Assembly: GCF_014650495.1 (NCBI RefSeq)
Contig: NZ_BMVB01000001.1
Location: forward strand, 166,003-230,002
DNA from: Streptomyces cinnamoneus
Lineage (GTDB): Bacteria; Actinomycetota; Actinomycetes; Streptomycetales; Streptomycetaceae
DNA: 64,000 bases
Reading direction: 5' to 3'
The position numbers were made by a program, and so were the translations under genes. Below, in pieces: positions 8,763 through 17,557 of this stretch; position 1 is the first letter of the stretch; every line of letters starts with the position of its first letter. A model generated the notes under the pieces. That model searched no databases. It was not told the origin of the DNA and was given only the letters and a program-made list of their open reading frames with translations.

Positions 8763-10265
8763 GTGAAACGACCGGCGCTGCGCCGCCCCACCGTCCGACG
8801 CCCGGCCCTGCGCACCCTCGCCCGCGGCCTGCGCGCCCGGCTCGTCGTGGCGTTCCTGCTGGTCTCCGCGCTCAGCGCGCTCACCACGGCCGCGCTCACC
8901 TTCCGCGAGGCGCGCACCGCGATCCTCAAGCGCACCCAGGACACGGCCGTGAACGCGCTGCGCTCGCAGGTCGACTCGCAGGTCCCCGACCTGCGCTTCC
9001 CGCCGCGCAGCAGCGACCTGATGAAGTTCACCCAGGACCTCGGCCGGGCCGGGCAGGCCCAGCGCTGGACCGTGCACGCCCGCTACAAGGACGGGCCGAT
9101 GGTGCCGAACAACCTCAAGGGCACCCTGGACACCCGCCTGCCGGCCGGCGTGCGCGAGAAGGTCCGGGACGGCATCGCCGCCTTCCAGCGCGTCAGCATC
9201 GACGGCGACCCCTGGCTCGTGATCGGCCTGCCCGTGGCCTACCGGGACGGCGGCGGGGAGATGTCCGGCCTGGAGGTGTACGCACAGGTGCCGCTGCGCC
9301 AGGACGCGGCCAACGTCAAGGCCCTGGTCGAGGCGGCGCAGAGCGGCGCCCTGCCGGCCATCGCGCTGGCCGTGGTGCCCGCCCTGATCGCCGCCCGCGG
9401 CGTGCTGCGGCCCGTACGGGAGCTGCGCCGCGCCACCCAGCAGATCACCGAGGGCGAGCTGGACACCCGCCTGAAGGTGACCGGGCGCGACGAACTGGCC
9501 GACCTCTCCCGCACGTTCAACGACATGGCGGCGGCCCTGGAGGAGAACGTCGCCGAGCTGCGCCGCATGGAGGCGAACTCCCGGCGCTTCGCCGCCGACG
9601 TCTCGCACGAGCTGCGCACCCCGCTGGCCGCGATGACCGCGGTCGTCGACGTCCTCGACGAGGACGCGGCCACCCTCGACCCCGACACCGCCTACGCGGT
9701 CCGCCTCATCAGCGAGGAGACCGGGAAGCTGGCGCGCATGGTCGAGGACCTGATGGAGATCTCCCGCTTCGACGCCGGCGCCGCCGCCCTGCACCTGGAC
9801 GAGGTCGACGTCGCCGAGACCGTGCGCAAGACCCTCCAGGCGCGCGGCTGGCAGGAGAAGGTGACGGCCGACCTGCCCGAGGACGTACGGGCCCGGCTGG
9901 ATCCGCGCCGCATCGACGTCGTGGTCGCCAACCTCGTCGGCAACGCCCTGCGGCACGGCGGCGAGCCGGTGAGCGTCGCCGTCCGCGTGGAGCCGCCCGC
10001 CCAGCCGGGGGACGAGGAGCACCTGCTGATCGAGATCGCCGACCGCGGCGAGGGCATCGACCCCGAGGTGCTGCCGCACGTCTTCGAGCGCTTCTTCAAG
10101 GCCGACGTCGCCCGCGTCCGCTCCGAGGGCAGCGGCCTCGGCCTCGCCATCACGCTGGAGAACGTCCGTCTGCACGACGGCACCGTCCGGGCCGCCAACG
10201 GGCCCGAGGGGGGCGCGGTGTTCACCGTCGACCTTCCGCTGCGCCGGGGAGGCGACGAAGCATGA
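8763..10265 (+). CDS. Sensor histidine kinase (AfsQ2-like)
   Basis: This 500-aa membrane kinase partners the preceding response regulator. One helix lies at about residues 26-46, an extracellular sensor at about 47-195, and a second helix at about 197-216. HAMP follows (about 217-270). The HisKA segment has FAADVSHELRTPLAAM with the phosphorylated His. The ATPase has NLVGNALRHGG (N box), IADRGEGI (G1), VFERFF (F) and GSGLGLAI (G2). All catalytic boxes are intact. The start is GTG. The stop overlaps the downstream lipoprotein start (ATGA), indicating one operon. Confidence 0.93.
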   Translation: MKRPALRRPTVRRPALRTLARGLRARLVVAFLLVSALSALTTAALTFREARTAILKRTQDTAVNALRSQVDSQVPDLRFPPRSSDLMKFTQDLGRAGQAQRWTVHARYKDGPMVPNNLKGTLDTRLPAGVREKVRDGIAAFQRVSIDGDPWLVIGLPVAYRDGGGEMSGLEVYAQVPLRQDAANVKALVEAAQSGALPAIALAVVPALIAARGVLRPVRELRRATQQITEGELDTRLKVTGRDELADLSRTFNDMAAALEENVAELRRMEANSRRFAADVSHELRTPLAAMTAVVDVLDEDAATLDPDTAYAVRLISEETGKLARMVEDLMEISRFDAGAAALHLDEVDVAETVRKTLQARGWQEKVTADLPEDVRARLDPRRIDVVVANLVGNALRHGGEPVSVAVRVEPPAQPGDEEHLLIEIADRGEGIDPEVLPHVFERFFKADVARVRSEGSGLGLAITLENVRLHDGTVRAANGPEGGAVFTVDLPLRRGGDEA

Positions 10266-10816
10266 GGACCCGACGCACGGTGGCCGCGGTGGCCCTGGCC
10301 GGGGCGCTCGCCGGCCTGCTGGCCGGCTGCGGCATCGAACCGACCGAGGTCATCGAGGTGGGCCGGCCCGCCCAGGGGGCCAAACGGCCGGGCGCCCCGG
10401 TCAAGGAGGCCCGGCTCTACTTCGGTTACCCCGGCGGACTGCAGCCGGTCTCCCGCCCCGCCCAGGGCGAGGTGAGCGCCGAGGAGGCGGTCCCGCTGCT
10501 GCTGGCGGGGCCCAACGAGGCCGAGCGGTTCCGCGGCCTGTACTCCGAGCTGCCCAAGTCCGGCGGGCGCGTGGAGGTCGTCAGCGGCCAGGGCACGGTG
10601 ACCGTCCAGCTGCCGCTGGACGTCACCCGTCTGACGGCCACCGCCCGCAGCCAGCTCGTGTGCACCGCCGCGCACAACGGGGTGCCGGGCGACCTGCCGG
10701 CCGAGGAGGTCAAGGTGACCCTCGCCGGCGGCGGCAAGAAGCTGTCCGACCAGGTCTGCGACAACAAGTACATCGCGCCCGTCGTCGTACCGCCCGCGGC
10801 GAGCCCCGCCCCCTGA
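10262..10816 (+). CDS. Lipoprotein associated with the two-component system
   Basis: This 184-aa protein has a lipoprotein signal peptide ending LLAGC (lipobox Cys at about residue 22), so it should be anchored on the outer face of the membrane. The mature part resembles GerMN/LpqB-type sensor lipoproteins (YFGYPGG..., AVPLLLAGPNEAERFRGLYSELP). It is coupled to the kinase gene by an ATGA overlap. Lipoproteins encoded beside AfsQ, Cse and Mtr kinases modulate the kinase, and the same role is inferred here. Confidence 0.85.
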   Translation: MRTRRTVAAVALAGALAGLLAGCGIEPTEVIEVGRPAQGAKRPGAPVKEARLYFGYPGGLQPVSRPAQGEVSAEEAVPLLLAGPNEAERFRGLYSELPKSGGRVEVVSGQGTVTVQLPLDVTRLTATARSQLVCTAAHNGVPGDLPAEEVKVTLAGGGKKLSDQVCDNKYIAPVVVPPAASPAP

Positions 10817-10855
10817 CCCCGGCCCCCGGCAGGCGTACGACGGGGGCGCGGGTCA
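10814..10855. terminator. Convergent stem-loop terminator
   Basis: TGACCC (10814-10819) pairs with GGGTCA (10850-10855), and GCCCCCG pairs with CGGGGGC just inside, separated by a 2-base internal mismatch and a 12-base loop. It spans the gap between the convergent lipoprotein and marR genes and partly overlaps both stop codons. There is no T run, as is common for Streptomyces bidirectional terminators. Confidence 0.6.
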
Positions 10856-11368
10856 GGGCTGGAGGCCGCCGAGCCGTCCCTCCAGGAGGACGAGCAGCCC
10901 GGCCAGGATGTCCGCGAGCTCCGCCTGGCGGTCGTCGCCGAGGCCGGCCAGCAGGGCCTGCTCGTAGCCGAGCTGCAGGGGGATCAGCCGGTCGATGAGC
11001 TCCTCGCCGGCCGGGGTGAGGGAGAGGTGGGCCACCCGCCGGTCGCGGTCGTCGGCCCGGCGCGCCACCAGCTCGCGCCCCTCCAGCACCCGCAGCCGCT
11101 TGGTGACGGCCGCCCCGGAGGCGAAGGTCTCGCGCGCGATCTGCCCCGGCGTCAGCTCCCGGCCCGTACGCCGCAGCGTGCCCAGGATGTCGAACTCCGC
11201 CCGCGACAGCCCCTCCCGCACCAGCGGGGCGTCCGATGCCTGCTGCAGCAGGGCGGCGCAGCGGTTGAGCCTGCCGATCACGGCCATCGGCGCGGTGTCC
11301 AGCCCGGGGTGGACCTGCTGCCATTGGCGCAGCACGCGCGCGACGATGTCCTCGGCGTCCTCGGCCAC
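10853..11368 (-). CDS. MarR family transcriptional regulator
   Basis: This 171-aa winged-helix regulator has LSRAEFDILGTLRRTGRE, the recognition helix around FASGAAVTKRLRVLEGRELV, and the wing RADDRDRRVAHLSLTPAGEEL, as in MarR proteins. GTG at 11368 has GGAGAGGA about 8 bases upstream. It lies 80 bp downstream of the FUSC-type transporter gene on the same strand. It may repress that transporter in response to a phenolic ligand, which is inferred from gene order only. Confidence 0.9.
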   Translation of the reverse strand: MAEDAEDIVARVLRQWQQVHPGLDTAPMAVIGRLNRCAALLQQASDAPLVREGLSRAEFDILGTLRRTGRELTPGQIARETFASGAAVTKRLRVLEGRELVARRADDRDRRVAHLSLTPAGEELIDRLIPLQLGYEQALLAGLGDDRQAELADILAGLLVLLEGRLGGLQP

Positions 11369-11448
11369 GTTCTGGTCCTCTCCGGTGGGGGCTCTCCGTA
11401 GATTCTGCCGTGACCGCTTGCGCCGGGGCGCACTGGAGTACCCCTCCG

Positions 11449-12780
11449 TCACCCCGCCGCCGCGGGGGCCGTGGCCGTCCGCTCGTCGAGCGCGGCCAGG
11501 ACCCGCTGCCCCGCACGCTCCTCGGCGGCCACCCGTTCGCCGGGCAGGGGGCGCTGCCACCACTCGCCCGCCGCGACGTCGGTGGCCTCGCGCAGCTCCA
11601 GCAGCGCACGGGCGAGCCGGTCCCGGGCCGGGCCGGCCGCGGGGCCGGCCGGCGCGGCGGCGTCCAGCAGCTCCGCGGCCGCGGCGCGCGCGGCGGCGGC
11701 GTGGCGGAGGGCGCCCTCCACCCGGTCCGTCGCCCGCCGGTTGGTGACCAGTGCGCAGACGAACAGGCCGGCCGTCACGCCGACGAGGGTGCCGGTCCAC
11801 CGGTCCGCGACGAGCCCGGCCGCCGGATGCGCCCCGCCGAACTCGCCCAGTACCAGTGCCATCGGGGTCACGCACACGCTCCCCAGCCAGTAGTTCCGCG
11901 CCATGACCGCCTCCGCCCCGATCTGCAGCGCGAGGGCGACGAGCACCAGCGCCACCGCGCCCAGCCGGGTGAGAGGCAGCAGCGCGGTGAAGAGCAGCAG
12001 GCCCAGGAGGTTGCCGACCACGCGCTGGACCGCGCGGTGCCAGGAGAGCGTCGTGTTGGCCTGGAAGACCGCCGCGGCGGTGACGACCGCCCAGTACGGG
12101 TGGGCGCTGCCCAGCGCGAGCGCGGCCCAGCCCGCCAGCGTGGCGCCGGCCGCCACACGGGCGCCGACGGGCAGGAGCGGCGAGCCCGGGCGCAGCCGCG
12201 CCATGACACCGGGCCCGGGCCGGCGGGGGCCGGCGGGTCCGTGCGGGCGGACGAGTGCGGGCGCCATGCAGACCAGCCAGGCCAGGGCCCCCGCGGCGAG
12301 GACCAGGGCCAGATGCCCGGGAACGTCCGCCGGCCGCTGCGGCACGAAGAACGCCGTCGAGGTGACGAAGGTGAGCACGACGTTGCCCGGCGGCCCGATC
12401 CTGCTCGCGTCGCAGAACATCCGCTGCACCGCCGCCACCAGCGAGGCCAGCAGGATCAGCAGCGGCGCGCAGCCCGTGAGCGAGGCGCTGACCAGCGCCA
12501 CGCCGACCCCGGCGACCGTGCCCAGGACCACCGCGGCGACGGTCCGCGCGCGCACGGCGTACGGCCGGTCGTGGCCGTACAGCGCGCACAGCGCCCCGGC
12601 GGCGGTGTAGAGGGCCAGGTCGAGGCGGCCCAGCGCGAGCAGCGTGAAGTCCGCCGTCGCCATGGCGACGGCCGCGCTGAAGGCGGGCCGCGGCCAGTGG
12701 GGCGCGGCCGGCCCCAGGCGCAGCAGGCCGCGCAGCGGCAGGGGAAGCGGCCGGGGGAGGGGACGGGAGGGTTTCGCCAT
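11449..12780 (-). CDS. FUSC-family membrane protein (aromatic acid exporter-like)
   Basis: This 443-aa protein carries two blocks of hydrophobic helices (about residues 35-165 and 205-340), each followed by a soluble part, as in the FUSC/YccS/AaeB family. The second block has HPYWAVVTAAAVFQANTTLSWHRAVQRVVGNLLG, the family signature. The C-terminal about 100 residues are cytosolic and helical. These proteins export aromatic acids or related toxic compounds. The neighbouring MarR gene fits inducible efflux. The start codon is ATG; no convincing ribosome site is visible. Confidence 0.85.
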   Translation of the reverse strand: MAKPSRPLPRPLPLPLRGLLRLGPAAPHWPRPAFSAAVAMATADFTLLALGRLDLALYTAAGALCALYGHDRPYAVRARTVAAVVLGTVAGVGVALVSASLTGCAPLLILLASLVAAVQRMFCDASRIGPPGNVVLTFVTSTAFFVPQRPADVPGHLALVLAAGALAWLVCMAPALVRPHGPAGPRRPGPGVMARLRPGSPLLPVGARVAAGATLAGWAALALGSAHPYWAVVTAAAVFQANTTLSWHRAVQRVVGNLLGLLLFTALLPLTRLGAVALVLVALALQIGAEAVMARNYWLGSVCVTPMALVLGEFGGAHPAAGLVADRWTGTLVGVTAGLFVCALVTNRRATDRVEGALRHAAAARAAAAELLDAAAPAGPAAGPARDRLARALLELREATDVAAGEWWQRPLPGERVAAEERAGQRVLAALDERTATAPAAAG

Positions 12781-12801
12781 CCATGGAGATTAGCAGGTGT
12801 T

Positions 12802-14040
12802 TTATATGTGAAAGATGTGCTCTCCCTGGCGCAGGACCTTCCTCCGGCACTCCTGGGGGCTGCCCCACGCGGACCGCAGTGCCCGTGCCTTGCCGATCCA
12901 CAGCGACAGGTCGTACTCGGCGGTGTAGCCGATCGCCCCGTGCACCTGCAGGGCGGTACGGGCCGCCGCGTCCGCGGCCTCGCACGCGGCGACCTTCGCC
13001 GCCGCCACCTCGGCCGACGCCGTCCCCGCGCCCGTGGCCAGCGCCACGGCGGCGCCGTGCACCAGGGGCCGGGCGAACTCCAGGGCGACGAGCGTGTCCG
13101 CCAGCCGGTGCTTGACCGCCTGGAACGAGCCGATCGCCCGCCCGAACTGCTCGCGCCGCCCGGCGTACTCGATGGTGCGGCCGAGGAGGGCCTCGCCCAC
13201 CCCGAGCGCCTGGGCGGCGGTCGCACAGGCCGCCCAGGCGGCGGCGTACGCCGCGGCGTCCTGCACCGCCGGTCCGGCGGCGAGCAGCACCCCGCCCGGG
13301 CGCACCCGGGCGAGCCGCCGCGCCGGGTCGAGCGAGGCAAGCACCGGACCGTGGCCGGGAGCGAGCCGGAGCTCGACGACCGGGGCGCCGGCCGTTGCGG
13401 AGGGTGCGGCCGGGGTGTCCGCCCCTGCGGTGGGTGCGGCCGGAGTGACCGCTCCTGCACGGGGCGCGGCCAGTACGTTCGCCTCCGCGGTGGGTGCGGC
13501 CGGAGTGACCGCTCCTGCACGGGGTGCGGCCGGTGCGTTCGCCTGCGCGGTGGGTGCAGCCGGAGCGACCGCTCCTGCTCCGGGCCCGTCCCCGGTGCCG
13601 GTCACCACGAAGACCGCGTCCGCCACGTCGGCGTCCAGTGCGTACGGGCCCCCGGCCGGTGCCGCCAGTGTCGCCCGGGCCCGGCCCGCGCACAGCCGTG
13701 GCACCCACTCCCGCGCGGGCGCCGCCACACCCGCTTCCGCGAGCCGCACCAGCAGGGCCGTCACCGCCACCGTCTCCACCAGTGGCCCCGGCACGCAGTG
13801 ACGCCCCGACTCGGTGCAGGCGACGGCCACGTCCACGGGCAGCGGCCCCAGCCCGCCGTACGCCTCCGGCGCCGCCAGCGCGAAGACGCCCGCCTGCGCG
13901 GCCCGTTCCCACAGCGCGAGCCCCGGGCCGTGCTCGCCGCGGGCCCACGCCCGTACCGCCGACGGCGTGCCGGCCGCGGAGAACATCCGGTCCAGCGTGG
14001 CGGCGAAGGCCCGCTGCTCGGCGTCCAGTGCGAACCTCAT
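12802..14040 (-). CDS. Acyl-CoA dehydrogenase, FadE32-like, with a repeat insertion
   Basis: This 412-aa subunit begins MRFALDAEQRAFAATLDRMF and has the C-terminal acyl-CoA dehydrogenase helical domain (RREQFGRAIGSFQAVKHRLAD, ALQVHGAIGYTAEYDLSLW). It resembles mycobacterial FadE32, which pairs with FadE31 in steroid C/D-ring breakdown. It is ATGA-coupled to the FadE31-like gene upstream, supporting a heterotetramer. Residues about 150-220 are an Ala/Pro/Thr-rich insertion of 20-residue repeats between the N-terminal and flavin-binding parts, not typical of the family. It is the last gene of a three-gene operon. Confidence 0.85.
   Translation of the reverse strand: MRFALDAEQRAFAATLDRMFSAAGTPSAVRAWARGEHGPGLALWERAAQAGVFALAAPEAYGGLGPLPVDVAVACTESGRHCVPGPLVETVAVTALLVRLAEAGVAAPAREWVPRLCAGRARATLAAPAGGPYALDADVADAVFVVTGTGDGPGAGAVAPAAPTAQANAPAAPRAGAVTPAAPTAEANVLAAPRAGAVTPAAPTAGADTPAAPSATAGAPVVELRLAPGHGPVLASLDPARRLARVRPGGVLLAAGPAVQDAAAYAAAWAACATAAQALGVGEALLGRTIEYAGRREQFGRAIGSFQAVKHRLADTLVALEFARPLVHGAAVALATGAGTASAEVAAAKVAACEAADAAARTALQVHGAIGYTAEYDLSLWIGKARALRSAWGSPQECRRKVLRQGEHIFHI
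13421..13580 (-). repeat. 60-bp tandem repeat inside fadE32-like gene
   Basis: Positions 13441-13500 and 13501-13560 are two copies of a 60-bp unit differing at 5 positions, with degenerate partial copies on both sides. The unit is in frame and encodes 20 residues such as AAPTAEANVLAAPRAGAVTP. It codes the low-complexity insertion of the acyl-CoA dehydrogenase. Confidence 0.9.
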
Positions 14041-15197
14041 CCGCGGCGCCCCTTCGGCAGGCCCAGCAGCCGCTCGGCGATGACGTCGCGCTGGATCTCG
14101 TTCGTCCCGGCGTACAGCGGCCCGGCGAGGGCGAACGTCCAGCCCTGCGCCCAGTCGCCGTCCGCCGGCTCGCCGGAGGGGCCCAGCAGGTCCAGCGCCG
14201 TCTCGTGCAACGCGAGGTCCAGCTCGGACCAGAAGACCTTCGTCAGGCTCGCCTCGGCGCCGGGCGGCCCGCCGCCGGCGTCGTGCGAGGCCCGCGCGCA
14301 GCCGTACAACTGATAGGCCCGCGCCCGGATCACCGCATCCGCCACCCGGTCCCCGAGCCCCGCGCCGCCCCCGCCCCCGTCGTCGCCGCCGGCCGCGCGC
14401 CACAGCGCCAGCAGACGGCGGGCGGCCGCCGTGAAGCGGCCGGGGCTGCGCAGGGTGAGCCCCCGTTCGGCGCCCGCGGTGCTCATGGCCACGCGCCAGC
14501 CCTGCCCGGGCTCGCCGATGACGTCCGCGTCGGGCACGAACACGTCGTCGAGGAAGATCTCCGCGAACGCCGGCTTGCCGTCGAGACGGCCGATGGGCCG
14601 GACGGTCACCCCGTGCGCGTCGAGCGGGAACATGACGTACGTCAGCCCCCGGTGCGGCCGGTCCGCGCCCGGATGGCTGCGGAACAGCCCGAAGGCACGG
14701 TCGGCGAAGGCGGCCCGCGAGGACCACGTCTTGTGCCCCTTGAGCAGCCAGCCGCCCTCCGTGCGCACCGCGGCGGACCGCAGGGAGGCCAGGTCGGAGC
14801 CGGAGTCCGGCTCCGACCACGCCTGGGCCCACACCGTCTCCCCGCTCGCCATCGGCGGCAGGAGACGGGCGCGCTGCTCGTCCGTGCCGTGCGCGAAGAG
14901 GGTGGGGGCGAGGAGGTGGATGCCGTTCTGCGAGACCCGGCCGGGGGCGCCGGCCGCGTAGTACTCCTCCTCGAAGAGCAGCCACTCCACGAGGGAGGCG
15001 TCCCGGCCCCCGAAGCGGCGCGGCCACGAGACGGCCGACCAGCCGCCCTCGGACAGGACCCGCTCCCAGGACCGGTGCTCGGCGAACCCCCGCCGCGTCT
15101 CCAGCGAGGCGAGCGGAGCCCGCGGCACGTGCGCGGCCAGCCAGGCGCGCGCCTCCGCCCGGAACGCCCGTTCCGCGGCGGTGAGATCGAGGTCCAT
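14037..15197 (-). CDS. Acyl-CoA dehydrogenase, FadE31-like
   Basis: This 386-aa flavoprotein is close to mycobacterial FadE31 of the KstR2 regulon: LVEWLLFEEEYYAAGAPGR, LLAPTLFAHGTDEQ, WAQAWSEPDSGSDLASLRS, GHKTWSSRA and YAGTNEIQRDVIAERLLGLP at the C terminus. The usual YEGT catalytic-base motif reads YAGT. In alpha2beta2 FadE pairs the active-site residues are shared with the partner, so this need not mean inactivity. It is coupled by ATGA to the crotonase upstream and to the FadE32-like gene downstream. Likely role: dehydrogenation of late indane-derived acyl-CoA intermediates. Confidence 0.88.
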   Translation of the reverse strand: MDLDLTAAERAFRAEARAWLAAHVPRAPLASLETRRGFAEHRSWERVLSEGGWSAVSWPRRFGGRDASLVEWLLFEEEYYAAGAPGRVSQNGIHLLAPTLFAHGTDEQRARLLPPMASGETVWAQAWSEPDSGSDLASLRSAAVRTEGGWLLKGHKTWSSRAAFADRAFGLFRSHPGADRPHRGLTYVMFPLDAHGVTVRPIGRLDGKPAFAEIFLDDVFVPDADVIGEPGQGWRVAMSTAGAERGLTLRSPGRFTAAARRLLALWRAAGGDDGGGGGAGLGDRVADAVIRARAYQLYGCARASHDAGGGPPGAEASLTKVFWSELDLALHETALDLLGPSGEPADGDWAQGWTFALAGPLYAGTNEIQRDVIAERLLGLPKGRRG

Positions 15198-16033
15198 CAG
15201 GCGTCCTTCATGGCTCGTGCGTCCAGGCCGGCGAGGGGATCGGCAGTGGTCTCCGCGTTGTGCGCGTGCGCCAGGTGGTGCAGCCCGAAGACCGAGTCCA
15301 GCCCCGCGTGCAGGCCCTGCAGGTCCTCGGCCTGGTTGACGGCCCGTTTGGTGAGCGCGAGCCCCATGCGGGGCATGCGGGCGATGCACTCCGCCAGTTC
15401 ACGGGTGGCCGCCGCCAGTTCCCCGCGCGGCACCACCCGGCTGACCATCCCCACCTCATGGGCGCGCCGCGCGCTCATCCGGTCGCCGGTGAAGAGGAAC
15501 TCCTTGGCCACGCGCGGCGGCATCACCCAGGGGTGGGCGAAGAACTCGACGCCGGGGATGCCCATCCGCACCACCGGGTCGGCGAAGAAGGCGTCCTCGC
15601 TCGCGACGATCAGATCGCACACCCAGGCCAGCATCAGACCGCCCGCCACACAGGCGCCCTGCACGCTCGCCAGCACCGGCTTGGGCAGCTCGCGCCAGCG
15701 GCGGCACATGCCGAGGTAGACCTCCGACTCGCGTGCGTAGCGCTGCTCCGCACCCCGCTTGTCCGAATGGTCCCACCACAGGCCCGCCCGGCGCTCGAAG
15801 GGCAGATGGGCGTCGCGCTGCGGTGTGCCGATGTCGTGGCCGGCGGAGAAGTGCGCCCCCGTCCCGGCGAGGACGATCACCTTGACGCCGTCGTCGTCCG
15901 CCGCCCGGTAGAAGGCCGCGTCGAGGGCGTACGTCATGGCCGAATTCTGGGCGTTGCGGTACTCGGGCCGGTTCATGGTGACGTGCGCGAGGGGGCCGTG
16001 CCGCTCGTAGAGGACCGGTGCGTCAGGGGCCAT
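15197..16033 (-). CDS. Enoyl-CoA hydratase (crotonase family) of the steroid locus
   Basis: This 278-aa crotonase has TMNRPEYRNAQNSAM, GTGAHFSAGHDIG and GACVAGGLMLAWVCDLIVASEDAFFADPV. The CoA and oxyanion-hole regions are present. The exact orthologue is not recognised; it is distinct from EchA20 of the same locus. ATG 16033 has AAGGA upstream. It leads the operon with the two FadE genes and is divergent from ipdF, with a KstR2-type operator in the gap, so it should be induced with the rest of the regulon. Confidence 0.85.
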   Translation of the reverse strand: MAPDAPVLYERHGPLAHVTMNRPEYRNAQNSAMTYALDAAFYRAADDDGVKVIVLAGTGAHFSAGHDIGTPQRDAHLPFERRAGLWWDHSDKRGAEQRYARESEVYLGMCRRWRELPKPVLASVQGACVAGGLMLAWVCDLIVASEDAFFADPVVRMGIPGVEFFAHPWVMPPRVAKEFLFTGDRMSARRAHEVGMVSRVVPRGELAAATRELAECIARMPRMGLALTKRAVNQAEDLQGLHAGLDSVFGLHHLAHAHNAETTADPLAGLDARAMKDA

Positions 16034-16045
16034 CGGGCATCCTTC

Positions 16046-16062
16046 CCTAACAAGTGTTTGGT
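16046..16062. promoter_or_regulatory. KstR2-type operator (site 1)
   Basis: CCTAACAAGTGTTTGGT (16046-16062) lies between the divergent crotonase and ipdF genes. Its reverse complement ACCAAACACTTGTTAGG differs at two positions from the second site at 22159-22175. The core AACAAGTGTTTGGT fits the mycobacterial KstR2 motif AnCAAGnnCTTGnT with one mismatch. The outer CTAAC/GTTAG extends the dyad to 16069. kstR2 itself lies 0.8 kb downstream. Confidence 0.75.
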
Positions 16063-16078
16063 AGGTTAGCGTGGGCCC

Positions 16079-16879
16079 ATGAGCAGTGTCGAGGGCCCCG
16101 GCCCCCCGCCCTACGTCCCCGCTCACGACCTGCTGGCCGGCCGCAGCGCCGTCGTCACCGCGGCCGCCGGGACGGGCATCGGCGGCGCAACGGCCCGGCG
16201 CTTCCTCGAAGAAGGCGCCAGCGTCGTCCTCGGCGACGCCCACGCCCGCCGCCTCCGCGAGACCGTCGCCGCCCTGGCCCGCGAGTTCGGCGAGGGGCGG
16301 GTGGCCGGTGCGCCCTGCGACGTCAGGGACGAGCCGCAGGTCGCCGCGCTGCTCGACCTCGCCGAGACCCGCCACGGCCCGCTCGACATCCTCGTCAACA
16401 ACGCGGGCCTCGGCGGCACCGCCGACCTCGCCGACATGACCGACGCCCAGTGGGACGACGTCGTCGACACCACCCTGACGGGCACCTTCCGCTGCACCCG
16501 CGCGGCCCTGCGCCGCATGCGCGCCGCCGGCACCGGCGGAGTCGTCGTCAACAACGCCTCCGTCGTGGGCTGGCGGGCCCAGCGCGGCCAGGCCCACTAC
16601 GCCGCCGCCAAGGCCGGCGTGATGGCCCTGACCCGCTGCGCCGCCGTGGAGGCCGCCGCCTACGGCGTCCGCGTCAACGCCGTCTCGCCCAGCCTCGCCG
16701 CCCACCCCCACCTGGCCAGGGTCACCACGCCCGGGCTGCTCGCCGAGCTGACCGCCCGCGAGGCGTTCGGGCGGGCCGCCGAGCCGTGGGAGGTCGCCAA
16801 CGTCATCGTCTTCCTCGCCGGCGACTACTCCTCGTACATGACCGGCGAGACCGTCGCCGTCAGCAGCCAGCACCCATGA
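16079..16879 (+). CDS. ipdF: IpdF-like short-chain dehydrogenase
   Basis: This 266-aa SDR has the nucleotide loop TAAAGTGIGGATARRF, NNAG, the catalytic Ser in NNASVVGW, and YAAAK. The C terminus EAFGRAAEPWEVANVIVFLA ... YSSYMTGE closely matches actinobacterial IpdF (Rv3559c). IpdF oxidises the 5-hydroxy form of the indane propionyl-CoA (HIP-CoA) in steroid C/D-ring breakdown. No ribosome site precedes ATG 16079, which is only 17 bp past the operator, so a leaderless transcript is possible. It is followed by kstR2 and fadA6, matching the order ipdF-kstR2-fadA6 in mycobacteria. Confidence 0.88.
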   Translation: MSSVEGPGPPPYVPAHDLLAGRSAVVTAAAGTGIGGATARRFLEEGASVVLGDAHARRLRETVAALAREFGEGRVAGAPCDVRDEPQVAALLDLAETRHGPLDILVNNAGLGGTADLADMTDAQWDDVVDTTLTGTFRCTRAALRRMRAAGTGGVVVNNASVVGWRAQRGQAHYAAAKAGVMALTRCAAVEAAAYGVRVNAVSPSLAAHPHLARVTTPGLLAELTAREAFGRAAEPWEVANVIVFLAGDYSSYMTGETVAVSSQHP

Positions 16880-16891
16880 GCCGCACCGAAC

Positions 16892-17524
16892 GTGAACGAG
16901 AATGACACCGTGCCGATCAGCAAGAAGACCACCACCGAGAAGCCGGCCGCCGCGCGGCGCGGCGAACTGCTCGCGACGGCCGCCGAGGTGTTCGCCGAGC
17001 AGGGCTACAGCGCCACCACCGTCCGCCGGATCGCCGACGAGGCGGGCATGCTCGCCGGCAGCCTCTACTACCACTTCGACTCCAAGGAGTCGATGCTGGA
17101 CGAGATCCTCTCCACCTTCCTCGGCGAACTGTGGGCCGGCTACGACGCCGTGCTCGCCGCCGGCCTCGGGCCGCGCGAGACCGTCGAGGCCCTCGTCAGC
17201 GAGTCCTTCCGGGAGATCGACCGGCACCGCGCCGCCGTCGCCGTCTACCAGAAGGAGGCCCGGCACCTCGCCGACCACCCCCGCTTCGCCTATCTCGCCG
17301 AGTCCCAGGAGAAGTTCGAGGCCCTGTGGATGGGCACGCTGGAGCGCGGGGTCGCCGAGCGTGCCTTCCGCGCCGACCTCGACCTCCGGCTCACCTACCG
17401 CTTCCTGCGCGACACGGTGTGGGTCGCCGCGTCCTGGTACCGGCCCGGCGGGGCGCACGGCGCGCAGGAGATCGCCCGCCAGTATCTGTCCATGGTCCTG
17501 GACGGCATCGCCGTGCCGGACTGA
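16892..17524 (+). CDS. kstR2: KstR2, TetR-family repressor of steroid C/D-ring catabolism
   Basis: This 210-aa TetR regulator has a helix-turn-helix at about residues 22-65 (RRGELLATAAEVFAEQGY, ATTVRRIADEAGMLAGSLYYHF). The ligand domain keeps KstR2 hallmarks: YQKEARHLADHPRFAYL, RADLDLRLTYRFLRDTVWV and SWYRPGG. KstR2 is released by HIP-CoA. GTG 16892 or GTG 16910 are both possible starts; neither has a clear ribosome site. It lies 12 bp after ipdF. The two 17-bp operators in the flanking divergent regions are the expected targets. Confidence 0.92.
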   Translation: MNENDTVPISKKTTTEKPAAARRGELLATAAEVFAEQGYSATTVRRIADEAGMLAGSLYYHFDSKESMLDEILSTFLGELWAGYDAVLAAGLGPRETVEALVSESFREIDRHRAAVAVYQKEARHLADHPRFAYLAESQEKFEALWMGTLERGVAERAFRADLDLRLTYRFLRDTVWVAASWYRPGGAHGAQEIARQYLSMVLDGIAVPD

Positions 17525-17557
17525 CATCCCGACCGACCTCCCAGGGGAGCAGCAGCC

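Noticed and set aside
13421-13580. CRISPR-like repeat array
   Set aside because: The units are directly tandem, 60 bp, in frame with an enzyme gene, without spacers or cas genes.
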